From Silene latifolia (taxonomy: Eukaryota; Streptophyta; Magnoliopsida; Caryophyllales; Caryophyllaceae), in contig NC_133529.1 of assembly GCF_048544455.1 (NCBI RefSeq), positions 47,159,456-47,223,455 on the forward strand: DNA of 64,000 bases. Direction: 5' to 3'. This document shows, in pieces, positions 22,408 through 34,647 of this stretch (position 1 is the stretch's first letter; every line of letters starts with the position of its first letter). The notes below the pieces were generated by a model, which saw nothing but the letters and a program-made list of their open reading frames with translations, made no database searches and was not told the origin of the DNA. A program made the translations under genes and the position numbers.

Positions 22408-23754
22408 TGTAATACTCCGTATTTATGAGTCTTGGGGTACTCTATCGAGTAGGCCTTACTCTGTCGAGTAAGGGAGTTTTGCGAAATAAAATAGTTTCTG
22501 ACCTGTTGGGTACTCGATCGAGTAACTACGATACTCGATCGAGTAGGGGGGTACTCGATCGATTACCATGGCTACTCGATCGAGTAGCCGGTTCTGAGGG
22601 TTGTTTTCTCGGGTTTTGTTAATTATGCGATTAAGGTATATAATCTTTTCGTCATTCATTCTAATCACTTTTCTAAAACCTAAATCACTGTGAGAAGAGA
22701 AAGCAAACTACGTTCATCACCTTAATCGCATTGTTAACAAATCCCGGAGCTTGGAAGGTCGGATTTCACTTGTCTTTACATCATTGTAATCCTTGCGTCG
22801 AGGGTAAGACCTTTATACCGTTTTTATTATATTTCGTCAAAGTTAGTTAAACCCTAATTTTTGGGAATTGGGGATTTTGTTGTGTCATGTGCATAGTAGT
22901 AATTATGTGCTTGTATAATTAGGAGGAGGATTCGTAGAGGAAGCTTTTTGATATCGGTGTGAGATCGTCGACTATTGTGCTTTCCAGGTAGGGTTTCCCT
23001 ACTCAGTATTACTTACATGTGGTGTGGTGTTGTGCTGTAATTAGTATAATTGGTTGATTCAGACGATGTTGTGATTGTGATTGTGATTGTGATTGTGTGT
23101 CTGTGGTTCTCGAGATGCGTTCTCGGCTGAGTGGAGTCACTTGCGGGAGTGGCTTCACGCCCTAGTTTCGCCCTTCGTGGAACCCGCCACGGAAGGGGAT
23201 GTGCACATTAATGGGACAGGGTTATCGCTCGGTATGATGAGCGGGGCTTAGGTGGGAATGGTGCGGTCCCCCACCTGGTGGGGTCCAGTGGACAGTCGGT
23301 GACGGAGATGGAGTGGAGTGCTTGATCGTGTATGATTGTTTGAGTTGTGTTGGTTACTGTATTGTTGATTATATCACTTGTGTAAATATTACTGACCCCG
23401 GTTAATGTTTTTAAAATCTGCGGTGATCCATTCGGGGATGGTGAGCAGATATTGAGCAGGTATGACATGAGTCTTTGGGATATTTGGGATTGCCACGATC
23501 CGATGATAGAAGTCTTCCATTTGTAGCTTAGTAGTTTTCATATACATTTCGATTAGTTCAAGAGATGACACCGTTTTGAGAACATGTATTAGTATTTAGT
23601 TTGGTTTTTGGATTGTAACCTTTCACTAAGTAATTCTATTTAAATGTTGTTTCTTCATTGTTTATTTGATTATCATTGCCTCGGGTAACCGAGATGGTAA
23701 CATCCTTATACCTGGGTGGTCCTGGTAAGGCACTTGGAGTATGGGGGTGTTACA
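22408..23754 (+). repeat. 5' LTR of the chromovirus
   Basis: TGTAATAC...GTGTTACA. Six TACTCGATCGAGTA-type palindromes at 22438-22586, TATATAA at 22637-22643, about 50 bp after the last motif. Four GTGATT repeats at 23071-23094 (fewer in the partner LTR). Confidence 0.93.
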
Positions 23755-23757
23755 AAA

Positions 23758-23769
23758 TGGTATCAGAGC
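23758..23769 (+). other. Initiator-Met tRNA primer-binding site
   Basis: TGGTATCAGAGC, 3 bp after the LTR; complementary to the 3' end of initiator methionine tRNA. Confidence 0.92.
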
Positions 23770-24244
23770 GACGATCCTGAAACCTGTAACCAATGAACCC
23801 AATGAATATAGGGAGTCAATTAAAATGAACTCGGGGTAAAGGTTGTAGGAGCTAATGCAAAGGCTTGGGAGACGTCCTAAAGTCGCGAACTCGCCCTACA
23901 ATTTTGAACTGGTCACATGGGGGGAATATCTGTTAAGTCGTATGTGTTGTTTGTCCGCTCGTGTGTGGATGTGATGAGGTGTGTTGTAAATGTTGGATAT
24001 TTGAAGTAGAAGTTGAGAATATGAATGAAATTGAAGAGATATATATATATATATAGAACTGTGTGGAATGAGAAGCATGTTGAATGATTACTATGTGGCA
24101 TTAATAACATGATATAATTGGTTGTTAATCGCATGAGCAGTTGAGTAGCATAGTATGCATAATTAAGAAATGATATCGTGTTTATAAGTTGTTTTACATG
24201 TTAGAATATGTTATAGCATGCGGGTAGCATATTCGAGTTAGCAT

Positions 24245-24582
24245 GACTCGATCGAGTGGGACTGACTTGATCGGGTGGGTATTTGACGATTTTGTGACCA
24301 GAATCGAGTTTTAGGGTACTCGATCGAGTAACTAGGGGTACTCGATCGAGTAGGGGGTCACTCGATCGAGTAGCCTGGCTACTCGGTCGAGTATGTTAGA
24401 GGTCAGAAGGTCTGTTTGTGTTCTGGAGTCGAGGTACTCGATCGAGTATGTTGGGCACTCGATCGAGTAGCCTCTTACTCGATCGAGTAGGTTTGGGCAC
24501 TCGATCGAGTGTCACCGGGCAACTTTGTTTTCGTGTTTTGAGGTTTAGTGCACGTGTTTATGTCTACCCTTTCTTATATATA
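24245..24582 (+). promoter_or_regulatory. Leader motif cluster before gag
   Basis: About nine ACTCGATCGAGT palindromes with slight changes between 24245 and 24511, then TATATATA at 24575-24582, only 9 bp before the gag ATG (24591). The same motif is in both LTRs. The TATA string is too close to the ATG to drive a normal gag mRNA, so its role is unclear. Confidence 0.4.
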
Positions 24583-24590
24583 GCTTCAAG

Positions 24591-25642
24591 ATGCCGCCTA
24601 AGAGAAACGCTTACTATGCGAGAGCTGAGGCCATGAATACGGATGATATTGTTAAGATGTTGGAGCACCAGGATGCTCTTACTGAGGCCTTAAAGAAAGT
24701 GAATAAGGATAAGGAGGTTGATCACTCTAAGATCAGCCTTTACATAGCTAGGTTCAACCCAAAGGAGTACAAGGGGACCGGGGAACCAAACCTTCTTGAT
24801 AACTGGCATCGTGAGATGGAGAATATACTAGACCTGGTTCATTGTCCTGATGAGATGAGGGTTGAGCAAGCTGCGTTCTACCTGAGGGAGGCAGCTGGTG
24901 AGTGGTGGGATAAGGTGAAAGTGAGTGCCAGAGAGATGTATGCCAACCAAGGCTTACCTGATATACCTTGGGATGAGTTAGTAGGGCCATGAGGAAAGAG
25001 TTTGTGCGAGCATGTGAGAAGCAAAGCGAGAGAGGAGTTCGATGGGTTTAAGATGACATCCGACATGTCGTGGGCGAGTACTATAAGCGATTTAATGAGA
25101 AGTCTAGGTATGCTGAGGATATGGGTTTGAGTGAGGAGAACCTGGCGCTGAGGTTTGAGAGGGGGTTGACCCCTAAGATCATGGATAAGCTACCAGTAGG
25201 AGTCCTTACTGATGTTAAGGAAGCTTATGAGAGAGCTGCGAGAGCTGAGAGGTTAGTAAAGATGGCTCAGGAGAGGTCAGGTGTGGAGAAAAGAAAGGCG
25301 GAGAGTGAGGGTGGTGGCAAATCTAGTCACAAGAAAGGCAACCACAATCAAGCTAAGGGGTTTTCTGCTGGGTCAGGGTTTAGTGCTGGGGCTTCCTTCG
25401 GGCGTGGCCGTGGGGGCATCAGTAATAGTTGGGGTATGACTTGTTTTGGCTGTGGCGGTGTGGGCCACAAGAGACATGAGTGTACGAGTATGCCTGGAGC
25501 TTTTCAGGGAACGGCTCGGGGGAGTTATTCTCAGGGACCTGCACGGAGCTATGCAAGCAACAGACCAAGTGGGTCATGGTCTAACCGGGGAAGTCAGGGC
25601 TATCAGGGTGGAGGTAACCGCAATGGCGGTAATTCTTATTAG
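24591..25642 (+). pseudogene. gag: Chromovirus gag
   Basis: Starts MPPKRNAYYARAEAMN, typical of this lineage. The capsid segment (ISLYIARFNPKEYKGTGEPN, QAAFYLREAAGEWWDK) is followed by a CCHC zinc knuckle, CFGCGGVGHKRHEC (about 25440-25481), and a Gly/Arg/Ser-rich tail. The first 134 codons end at a TGA (24990); sequence comparison of frames shows at least two small indels between 24980 and 25070 before the frame settles at 25070. A TAG at 25640 then interrupts the join to protease, which is in the same frame. Confidence 0.88.
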
Positions 25643-28600
25643 AAACCAGCTACGAACAACAACAACAATCAGGGGTCGGGTGCTAAGCCGGCCACATCAG
25701 CCAGTACTGTCCAGGGAGGTGGACAGAAGACCAGTGGAAAGCTGTTCATGATGGACAAGAAAGCAGCTGAGGAGGATGCGCATGTTATCACTGGTACCTT
25801 TCTTGTTAACGGTATTCATACCTTTGTTTTGTTTGATTCGGGGGCTTCCCAGTCGTTTGTATCGTCGAGTCATGTTAAAAGGTTGGGTTTGAGAGTATAT
25901 GAGTCTGTGAGTGAGAAAGTTTTTATACCTTCGGGAGAGTCTGTATCTTGTGGGAGGTTGTTTAGAGATGTGTCTATGATAGTTGGGCAAGTTGATCTAC
26001 TTGTAGACTTGCTAGAGTTTCCTTTTAATGGTTTTGAGATGATAGTCGGGATGGATTGGCTGGGAAAGTATAAAGCTAAGATAGACTGTCATCAAAAGAA
26101 AGTGTCTTTGAGAGGGCCTAAGGGTGTTAGTGTGTCTTATCGTGGGTTTTTAGTCAAACCCAAAGTTAAGTTGATTGCAGCTATCACTTTAAAGTCTTAT
26201 CTGAGGAAGGGATGCCCTTTGATCTTGTGCCATGTGAGAGATGACCGGATAGAGAGTCCGACAGTTGATTAGATACCAGTGGTGGGAGAGTTTGCCGATG
26301 TTTTTCCTGACGAGATTCCGGGATTGCCACCGAAGAGGGAGATAGATTTCATCGTTGAGTTGAAACCGGGAACGGGGCCAATCTCTAAGGCACCGTACCG
26401 GATGGGTCCTAAAGAAATGGAGGAGCTCAGGAAATAGTTAGATGATCTGATAGAGAAGGGATACATTAGACCTAGTGTATCGCCGTGGGGAGCACCAGTT
26501 CTTTTCGTGAAGAAGAAAGATGGGAGTTTGAGGTTATGCATAGATTACAGAGAGCTGAATCGAGTGGCGGTGAAGAACAAGTATCCTTTGCCAAGGATAG
26601 ATGACCTGTTTGATCAGTTGAGTGGTGCATCAATCTTTACTAAGATTGATTTGAGGTCGGGGTATCATCAAGTGAAGATTAGAGAGGTGGACATACCAAA
26701 GACAGCTTTCACGTCAAGGTATGGTCACTATGAGTATGTGGTGATGCCGTTTGGGTTATCTAATGCACCGGCAGTGTTTATGGATTTGATGAACAGAATC
26801 TTCAGACAGTTTCTGGACAAGTTCGTGGTGGTGTTTATAGATGACATCTTGGTCTACTCTAAGACTAAAGAGGAGCATGAGGAGCATCTGAGGATTGTGT
26901 TGCAGACTTTGAGGGAGCATGAGTTGTATGCTAAGCTGTCCAAGTGTGAGTTCTGGTTAGAGAAAGTTGCTTTTCTGGGGCATGTGATCTCTAAGGAGGG
27001 AGTAGCTGTGGATCCGGCAAAGATTGAAGCAGTGACAAAGTGGGAAGCACCAAAGAATGTCACTGAGATTAGGAGTTTCTTGGGTTTAGCTGGATACTAC
27101 AGACGGTTCGTGAAAGATTTCTCCAAGATAGCTAGACCTATGACAGCTTTGATGAGGAAAGAGAACAGGTTTCGTTGGGATGAGAGTTGTGATAAAGCGT
27201 TCCAGACATTAAAGGAGCGTTTGACCACAGCTCCTATCCTAGCATTGCCTGAAGGGATCGAGAACTTTGAGGTATATACAGATGCCTCAAAGAATGGGTT
27301 GGGATGTGTGTTGATGCAGAACGGTAAGGTGATTGCCTATGCTTCTAGGCAATTGAAGCCGTATGACGAGAACTACCCTACACATGATCTAGAGTTGGGT
27401 GCGGTGGTGTTTGCTCTCAAGATTTGGAGACATTACCTTTATGGGGCGACCTTTAAGGTATTTTCAGATCACAAGAGTCTCAAGTACATCTTCACCCAAA
27501 AGGAGTTGAACATGAGACAGAGGAGGTGGATGGAGCTGATTGGCGATTATGAGATGGATATTATCTACCATGAAGGGAAAGCCAATGTCGTTGCAGATGC
27601 TTTGAGTAGGAAGAGTGTACACTCCTTGTGTACAGCTCTATCTTTGATGAGGTTGAGAGATGAGGTGGGGAAGTTCGGGATACATATGATTCAGAGTGGA
27701 GATGTCGTGGCAGATTTGACAGTACAGCCTGATCTTTATGATGATATTCGAGGTAAACAGGCTTTAGATCCTAAGATGGTTGAGTGGAGAGCTGGAGTAG
27801 AGAAAGGGATAGTGTCCCGATTTTCTATTCACACAGATGGTAGTTTGAGGTTTGATGGTAGGTGGTGTGTCCCTAATGATGAGGAGCTGAAAAAGACAAT
27901 CATGACAGAGGCACATTGTACACCATATTCAGTACATCCAGGCGGAGACAAGCTATACAAGGACTTGAAGAACACGTTTTGGTGGCCTGGGATGAAGAAA
28001 GAAACAGCTGAGTTCGTGGCCCGTTGTTTGACATGCCAGAGAGTTAAAGGGGAACAGCGACGACCACAAGGTAAGATTCAGTCTTTAGAGGTACCTGAGT
28101 GGAAGTGGGAATCCATTTCTATGGATTTTATCGTGGGTTTACCAAAGAGTCAACAGGGTAATAACATGATATGGGTGATAGTGGATCGACTGACCAAGTC
28201 AGCTCACTTTGTTCCAATGAAAGATACATGGACTAAAGCACAATTGGCTATGGCTTATCGAAAGAATGTGCTAAGGTTACATGGAGTCCCTAAGGACATA
28301 GTGTCTGACAGAGATGCGAGGTTTATATCACGGTTTTGGAAAGAGTTGCACGAATCTTTGGGAACAACTTTGAAGATGAGTACAGCTTTTCATCCTGCGA
28401 CAGACGGTCAGACTGAAAGAACAATCAAAACTCTTGAGGATATGTTACGAGCTTGTGTGATGGACTTTGGTGGTAGCTGGGAGTAGAGGTTGGATTTGAT
28501 AGAGTTTTCTTACAACAACAGCTATCACACTAGTATAGGCATGGCACCGTTTGAGGCTCTATATGGGAGGAGGTGCAGGAGTCCGATTTGTTGGGACGAC

Positions 28601-29183
28601 AGTGCTGAGGCAGTAGTTCTAGGACCAGAGATGGTACATGAGATGGTTGAACAGATTAAGATGATCAGGGAAAGGATGAGAGCGACTCGGGATAGGCAAA
28701 AGAGTTATGCGGATCTACATCGGGATATAGAGTTTCGGGTTGGGGATAAGGTTCTTCCGAAAGTGTCTCCTATGCGTGGGGTTATGAGATTTGGGAAGAA
28801 AGGCAAGCCGAGTCAGAAGTTCATCGGTCCTTATGAGATCTTAGAGCGAGTTGGGGAGGTTGCTTATCGTCACGGCTTTACTCACTGCGTTAGAGAGAGT
28901 GCATAATGTGTTTCATGTATCGCAGCTGCGGAAATATATGAGTGACCCGTCACATGTGTTAGAGGCAGAGAGCATAGAACTAGATGAGTCTTTATCATAT
29001 CTTGAGATACCTAAGCAGATTCTTGACCGGAAGGTTAGGAAGACTAGGAGTGGTGAGACAGTTTTGCTTAAGATCCTTTGGTCTAACCACGAGACTGAGG
29101 AAGCTACATGGGAGGCAGAGGATATCATGAGAGAGCGCTACCCTTTCCTTTTCGACCAGGTATGTTTGGTTACGAGGACGTAA
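25643..29183 (+). pseudogene. pol: Chromovirus pol: PR, RT, RNase H, integrase, chromodomain
   Basis: Protease with LFDSGASQSFVS (about 25827); RT from [18 protein letters not shown] (26510) to [10 protein letters not shown] (about 26836, the Y-x-D-D box as F-I-D-D); RNase H with [12 protein letters not shown] and NVVADALSR; integrase with an H-H-C-C zinc site ([11 protein letters not shown]...[10 protein letters not shown]), [11 protein letters not shown] and [11 protein letters not shown] around the D-D-E residues; a C-terminal chromodomain (LKILWSNHETEEATWEAED), which in this family guides insertion into chromatin. One frame spans 25070-28906 but carries TAG stops at 25640, 26270, 26435 and 28484. 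A frameshift near 28870 shifts the chromodomain into the frame ending at 29183. Confidence 0.92.
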
Positions 29184-29404
29184 CCTTATTTCTTTTAGGG
29201 GGGTAGGAGATGATCGCAAAGAGTTTTTAAAAGTTTTTATACCCTTTATATGTTGTATCGGTATAGTTGTTGTCGTTGAGTCGGGTTGAGTTTGAGTTAG
29301 TAACAAGTTTCTACGTTGAGTTTGTTTTGATTGTTGAGTCGGGAGTGTTGTAGTGTGAGTCTTTGTTTGGTGTTGGTTTGAACTTCGGGGACAAAGTTCT
29401 TTTT

Positions 29405-29417
29405 AAGGAGGGAAGAC
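29405..29417 (+). other. Polypurine tract of the chromovirus
   Basis: AAGGAGGGAAGAC immediately before the 3' LTR; primer for plus-strand synthesis. Confidence 0.8.
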
Positions 29418-30766
29418 TGTAATACGCCGTATTTATGAGTCTTGGGGTACTCTATCGAGTAGGCCTTACTCTGTCGAGTAAGGGAGTTTTGCGAAATAAA
29501 ATAGTTTCTGACCTGTTGGGTACTCGATCGAGTAACTACGATACTCGATCGAGTAGGGGGGTACTCGATCGAGTACCATGGCTACTCGATCGAGTAGCCG
29601 GTTTACGGGGGTTGTTTTCTCGGGTTTTGTTAATTATGCGATTAAGGTATATAATCTTTTCGTCATTCATTCTAATCACTTTTCTAAAACCTAAATCAGT
29701 GTGAGAAGAGAAAGCAAACTACGTTCATCACCTTAATCGCATTGTTAACAAATCCCGGAGCTTGGAAGGTCGGATTTCACTTGTCTTGACATCGTTGTAA
29801 TCCTTGCGTCGAGGGTAAGACCTTTATACCGTTTTTATTATATTTCGTCAAAGTTAGTTAAACCCTAATTTTTGGGAATTGGGGATTTTGTTGTGTCATG
29901 TGCATAGTAGTAATTATGTGCTTGTATAATTAGGAGGAGGATTCGTAGAGGAAGCTTTTTGATATCAGCTGTGAGATCGTCTGACTATTGTCCTTTCCAG
30001 ATAGGGTTTCCCTACTCAGTATTACTTACATGTGGTGTGGTGTTGTGCTGTAATTAGTATAATTGGTTGATTCAGACGATGTTGTGATTGTGATTGTGAT
30101 TGTGTGTCTGTGGTTCTCGAGATGCGTTCTCGGCTGAGTGGAGTCACTTGCGGGAGTGGCTTCACGCCCTAGTTTCGCCCTTCGTGAAACCCTCCACGGA
30201 AGGGGATGTGCACATTAATGGGACAAGGTTATCGCTCGGTATGATGAGCGGGGCTTAGGTGGGAATGGCTGCGGTCCCCCGCGTGGCTGGTCCAAAGGGT
30301 CCGGTGGACGATCGGTGACGGAGATGGAGTGGAGTGCTTGATCGTGTATGATTGTTTGAGTTGTGTTGGTTACTGTATTGTTGATTATATCACTTGTGTA
30401 AATAGTACTGACCCCGGTTAATGTTTTTAAAACCTGCGGTGATCCATTCGGGGATGGTGAGAAGATATTGAGCAGGTATGACATGAGTACTGGGATAGCT
30501 GGGATTGCCACGATCTGATGATAGAAGTCTTCCGCTGTAGCTTAGTAGTTTTCATATACATTTCAATTAGTTCAGTAGACAGCCGTTTTGAGAACATGTA
30601 TTAGTATTTGGTTTGGTTTTTGGATTGTAACCTTTCACTAAGTAATTCTATTTAAATGTTGTTTCTTCATTGTTTATTTGATTATCATTGCCTCGGGTAA
30701 CCGAGATGGTAACATCCTTATACCTGGGTGGTCCTGGTAAGGCACTTGGAGTATGGGGGTGTTACA
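29418..30766 (+). repeat. 3' LTR of the chromovirus
   Basis: Partner of 22408-23754. Six palindromes at 29448-29596 (the fifth is perfect here, imperfect in the 5' LTR), TATATAA at 29648-29654. Confidence 0.93.
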
Positions 30767-30771
30767 TCTTG

Positions 30772-32723
30772 TTTTCAAATTTTTAATCTTGATCATTGGT
30801 TTTGAGTCCTAGCAACACTCAAAGGACTCCCACCTCGGTTCCATTGAGGTGTCTCATTTTGTTCCCACTTTTGAAATTCCAAAATGACAATTAGTTTCAT
30901 GCATTGCATACTTGTGCATGAACTTTCCTACTCTTACACTAGAAATAGTGTCTTACTTGGTTTGGGAAAGTTTAAACACAAGGAATGGGAGTTAATCCAA
31001 ATTAGCTCTCCAACCAATAAAATCATGCATCATATAGAGTAGAATAGATTACATCATTTATATATATGTCATGCAGTTTGCATATTAGTATAGAAATCAT
31101 GCATTCTCATTTAGCTTGTATAATTTTCTATCGTATTGGCCATTGAGGACAATGCCCATACTAGTGTAGGGATGGGAAATTCTAACTTAACTTCTAAAAT
31201 AAAAAATTATAAAAATTGAAAAATTTTGAAAAATACAAAAATATGTTTTGAAAAATTTGAAAAAAAAAAATCGAAAGCATGTTCATTTCCTTTGTAGTGT
31301 AGAATTGTATATTTTGTATATACTTGTGTTTGTTTATTTGTCCTCCTATTACATTGGATCGACTATGCCACATCCGAGGCATGAGGATTATGAAGACCAC
31401 ATGGTATGATCTTTCCAATCTCCTTTTTCCTCTCTATGTTAATGACTATGTGGCTTTATTTTGATTGATTCGGTATTAACCAATGTGATTGTAGGAGTTG
31501 CATTTAGCTTATATGGCATACTAGTTGATAGAAGCATTTGCATTAGGTTGTATAAATGTTAGTTGCATCATGGCATGTAGTTGCATTTTAGGAAAACTTT
31601 TGTGAAAACATCTATATAGGAAACTTGACAAGTGTATATAAGGCCCTTGTAGATACTTTTTCTTCTTAAGACTTTGATCATTAGAATGCTTCTAAAACAC
31701 CCTAGGATGCGTTGTGCTAGTATCCTTTGACCCATGGATTAAGGTCTAGTCAAGAGTACCTTGTGGTGTGATAACTCCTTGGCTACCATTTATTCCAAGG
31801 TGACCGTTGAAGCCATGCAACCATCTTCCACATCTATCACATTTTGTCAACAAAAAGGGAATGGGCACAAAAATTTATCAATTTGAGTTCAAGCATTGAA
31901 ATGAAAATCAAAAAGTTTGCAAAAGGCATCAAAGAAAAGAGGAGAAAAATAGACTCCTGTGCTTCAAACATAAGCACCCTCCTTACAAATTAGGGTGACT
32001 TTGAAAATGTTCAAAAATGCAAAAAGTTGAAAATTGTCAAGCATCAAATGTCAAACATCAAGAAATGGCAAAAAGAAATTGTTCTCAAAAATCTCAAATG
32101 CCACAAGAAATTGGGGGGAATAACAAAATTAAAAGCAAACTCCCATCATGAAAACTTAAAATACATTGATCCCTTTTTCCATTTAACCCACTTTTATGCA
32201 TGGTGGAGAAGGGACGACCCTTCTTCTTGTCTAGGTAAGAAGGGTAATTCCGCGATCCTACAGTGTTTCTAACACCATAAGGACCCTAATCTTGACGAAA
32301 GCATTTAACAATTGAGGACAAATGTACCCTAGCTTGACACAACTTGGAGTTGATTTATTGGTATCCTCCTAGGCTTAGTAGCTTGAAGAAACCATATCTA
32401 TGATGAAGTGTGTACCCTTAGATTGTTTCCCTTTTAGATAATTTCCGCCACTTAGATGAGAAAAGTGGCTATTCATTTTTGTAGATGCATCCATTACTTG
32501 CTTTTGTGTGCTTAATGCTTGGATGTATTGCCATTTTGGCAAGCCCCACCTTGCCTTGCAAGAAGGCATCCTACCTCATGGTTGTCTTGTTGTGAGTTCA
32601 ATGGGTGGAGTGAGATCCGCTAATTGTCTTATATCGGCTATATTAGTAGGTTAGTTTAAATAAAGGTTCTAGTTTTAGTCACCTCTTTACTCGGGACGAG
32701 CAAAGGTTCGGTTTGGGGATATT
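30772..32723 (+). other. Athila-2 3' UTR
   Basis: No credible gene. Continues 22299-22402 across the chromovirus insertion. Contains the Athila 3' phrase CCATTGAGGACAATG (about 31140), A-rich runs at 31195-31275, and at 32690-32723 the GGACGAGCAAAGG and GTTTGGGGATATT polypurine region before the LTR. Confidence 0.7.
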
Positions 32724-34419
32724 TGATGTGACTCATATTTGAGCACATTTAGTCCCCGAATTAACCTCGTTCCTATGCTTTATAGCACTTATTTGGGTCA
32801 TTTACTATCTTTAGTTTCCCATTTTGCATATTCTTTGAGGTTTTGTCTCCTTGGTAGTAAAGGATTGCTAACCTTGCATTTATGAGGCGAAATGGAGCTA
32901 AATGATCGCATCTAATGACCAAGCATCAAGAAGAAGACTGACATTAGAGGCCTAAGTAGATAAATAAAGTGAAATGGCGAATGATGAAAAGATCCTTGCA
33001 TCCCCAACACGATCCTTGCGGACTGTTAAGGAGCTAAACAAGAGAAGCACTCTGCCCAAGGATCCGAGCGTGCCACACTGCAAGGATCTGAGAGGCTTGA
33101 TCCCAGGACGAGCGGACTGTGCAGCAAGGATCCGAGCGTCCCCTCCCTGATCCGAGCGGATCACAAGACAAAACAACCCGTGCCACAGCACGGGACGAGC
33201 GGATCGTGGCAGGACTAGCAATGAGGATCCGCGCATTTCCCTCGGGAGTAGCATTTCCTAAGTTTTCTTAGGCTCTTAATAGTCATTTAAGCCCTTAGTA
33301 ACCTTAATCCTTGTACCTAATCTTTAGTATAAATACCCCTTTGTACTACCTAGATTAGCGTCATCTCTTAATCCAATTTTAATCACTCTTAATACTCTCT
33401 TAAATTAGTCTTAATTTAGTTGTAATACATTTCTCAATATTAATCACATCTCAATCATTCCTTAATTTCTCTATTGTTCTTCCTTTTATTTGGGTAATTA
33501 GAAGATTATTTGGGTTTATTTGGAGGATTGATAACCTTCCATCGATTATCAAGTACTTTTCTTATTCTTTGCTTTATTATTTTGAATCATCTTCATAGGT
33601 ATAATTCCTCTTTGCCCTTGTTTAATTATTGTTAATTACTTTCATTTATTCATCATGTTTTGCTTTGTTAGTATGATTGACAACCTTATTATCATGCTAA
33701 ACTTGATCATGAGTGAGTAGTTCTTTAGCTAGGGTTAATGGGGAATAAGGGGAAACAAACATGGGGATTGATCTATGCTTAATCTAATATATTTCCATAA
33801 TTAATTTGCTTGCTTGTTGTGATTTCAACCTATGCACATGTTATGTTTGATGAAATGCGAGCCTATGAATCCTTGCATTTTTTTATCCATCCCTTATCTC
33901 TTCAATGAGGCTTGTAAGATATAAACCAACTCGAGCCTCATTAGACCATGCATAGAGTTGAATAGGAAGGATTAAGTCGACTTGTAGGTGTTGTACAGTC
34001 TAGACGACTCGGCTCCGGGACCCAAACCTTCTTAGGGATTGTAATATATACACTAACTCGATCCCATCACAACAATAAGTGCTTGCATCTAGTTGAGAAC
34101 ATGTTTGTATGATCTACTCCCATGAATTCCCTATGAACCCATGACACCCTAGTGCCTTTAATCAATTGTTTACAACTCCCTTTTAATTGCTTTGCTTGGC
34201 TTTCATTACTTTACTTTCATTTTGTTGATTAGTTTAGATTACACATCACCTCAATCCAAATTGTGACACCCTAAGACATAGCTTTTTACAATTGAGAATC
34301 CTACATCAATACCCGTCCCTTGGGATCCGACCTTTACTTACCTCTTTACTAAGAGTAGTTTGTGAAGTTATAAATATTATTTTGATTGGTAGCTTTTGAC
34401 GACGAGTTTGAACCGGACA
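32724..34419 (+). repeat. LTR of Athila element 2 (3'), shared with a third internal domain
   Basis: 1696 bp, TGATGTG...CCGGACA. Motif cluster at 33059-33238, TATAAATA at 33328-33335. It is followed by a primer-binding site and gag start, so it also served as a 5' LTR. Confidence 0.8.
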
Positions 34420-34647
34420 AAAAATGGCGCCGTTGCCGGGGACGGTGTTAAATTGATTTGATTTTCATTAATTATTTTTAGTTGTGTCTTTCTTTACCTT
34501 GGAAAGTCAAATGCCTCAAGGTTGTTCTAATTGTTTTCGAGTTGTTTGATATTTTGCATGACTAGGAGATCACAAGGTAATTTATTACCTATTAATCTTG
34601 AAATTGAAAGGACCTTAACTAACAATAGAAGAGGTCCTAGAGGTACT
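34420..34647 (+). pseudogene. gag: Second Athila primer site, leader and first gag codons
   Basis: Primer site TGGCGCCGTTGCCGGGGA at 34425-34442, leader, then ATG at 34558 with MTRRSQGNLLPINLEIERTL, almost identical to 8836 onward. It stops after about 30 codons at 34647, where the LTR of Tat element B starts. The rest of this internal domain would be right of the window if it survives. Confidence 0.8.

Larger units (their letters stand above)
22408..30766 (+). mobile_element. Chromovirus (Tekay/Del-type) LTR retrotransposon
   Basis: LTRs of 1347 and 1349 bp (22408-23754, 29418-30766), target duplication TCTTG (22403-22407 and 30767-30771), initiator-Met primer site, polypurine tract, and gag-PR-RT-RNH-IN-chromodomain in order. 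Inserted in the 3' UTR of Athila element 2. The LTRs are very similar apart from a few substitutions and small indels, so insertion is fairly recent, yet the coding region has four TAG stops and several frameshifts. Confidence 0.93.
6936..34419 (+). mobile_element. Athila-lineage element 2 (two LTRs, gag-PR and env-like, no pol)
   Basis: Two related LTRs (6936-8698 and 32724-34419) in the same orientation flank a primer-binding site, gag, protease, an env-like ORF and a long 3' UTR. Two later elements (9238-17123 and 22408-30766) split the internal region; removing them leaves about 11 kb. No RT, RNase H or integrase lies between protease and the env-like ORF, so this copy could only have moved with enzymes from elsewhere. 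Stops and a frameshift show it is now dead. LTR-LTR differences are scattered (I estimate a few percent), so it is older than its inserts. Confidence 0.8.

Noticed and set aside
24031..24056. TA-rich microsatellite as a promoter
   Set aside because: A simple AT repeat in the chromovirus leader with no motif cluster or sensible downstream start.
22438..24511. Regular palindromic repeats resembling a CRISPR array
   Set aside because: Spacing is irregular, the repeats are 14 bp, there are no unique spacers of constant length, and the setting is a plant retrotransposon.
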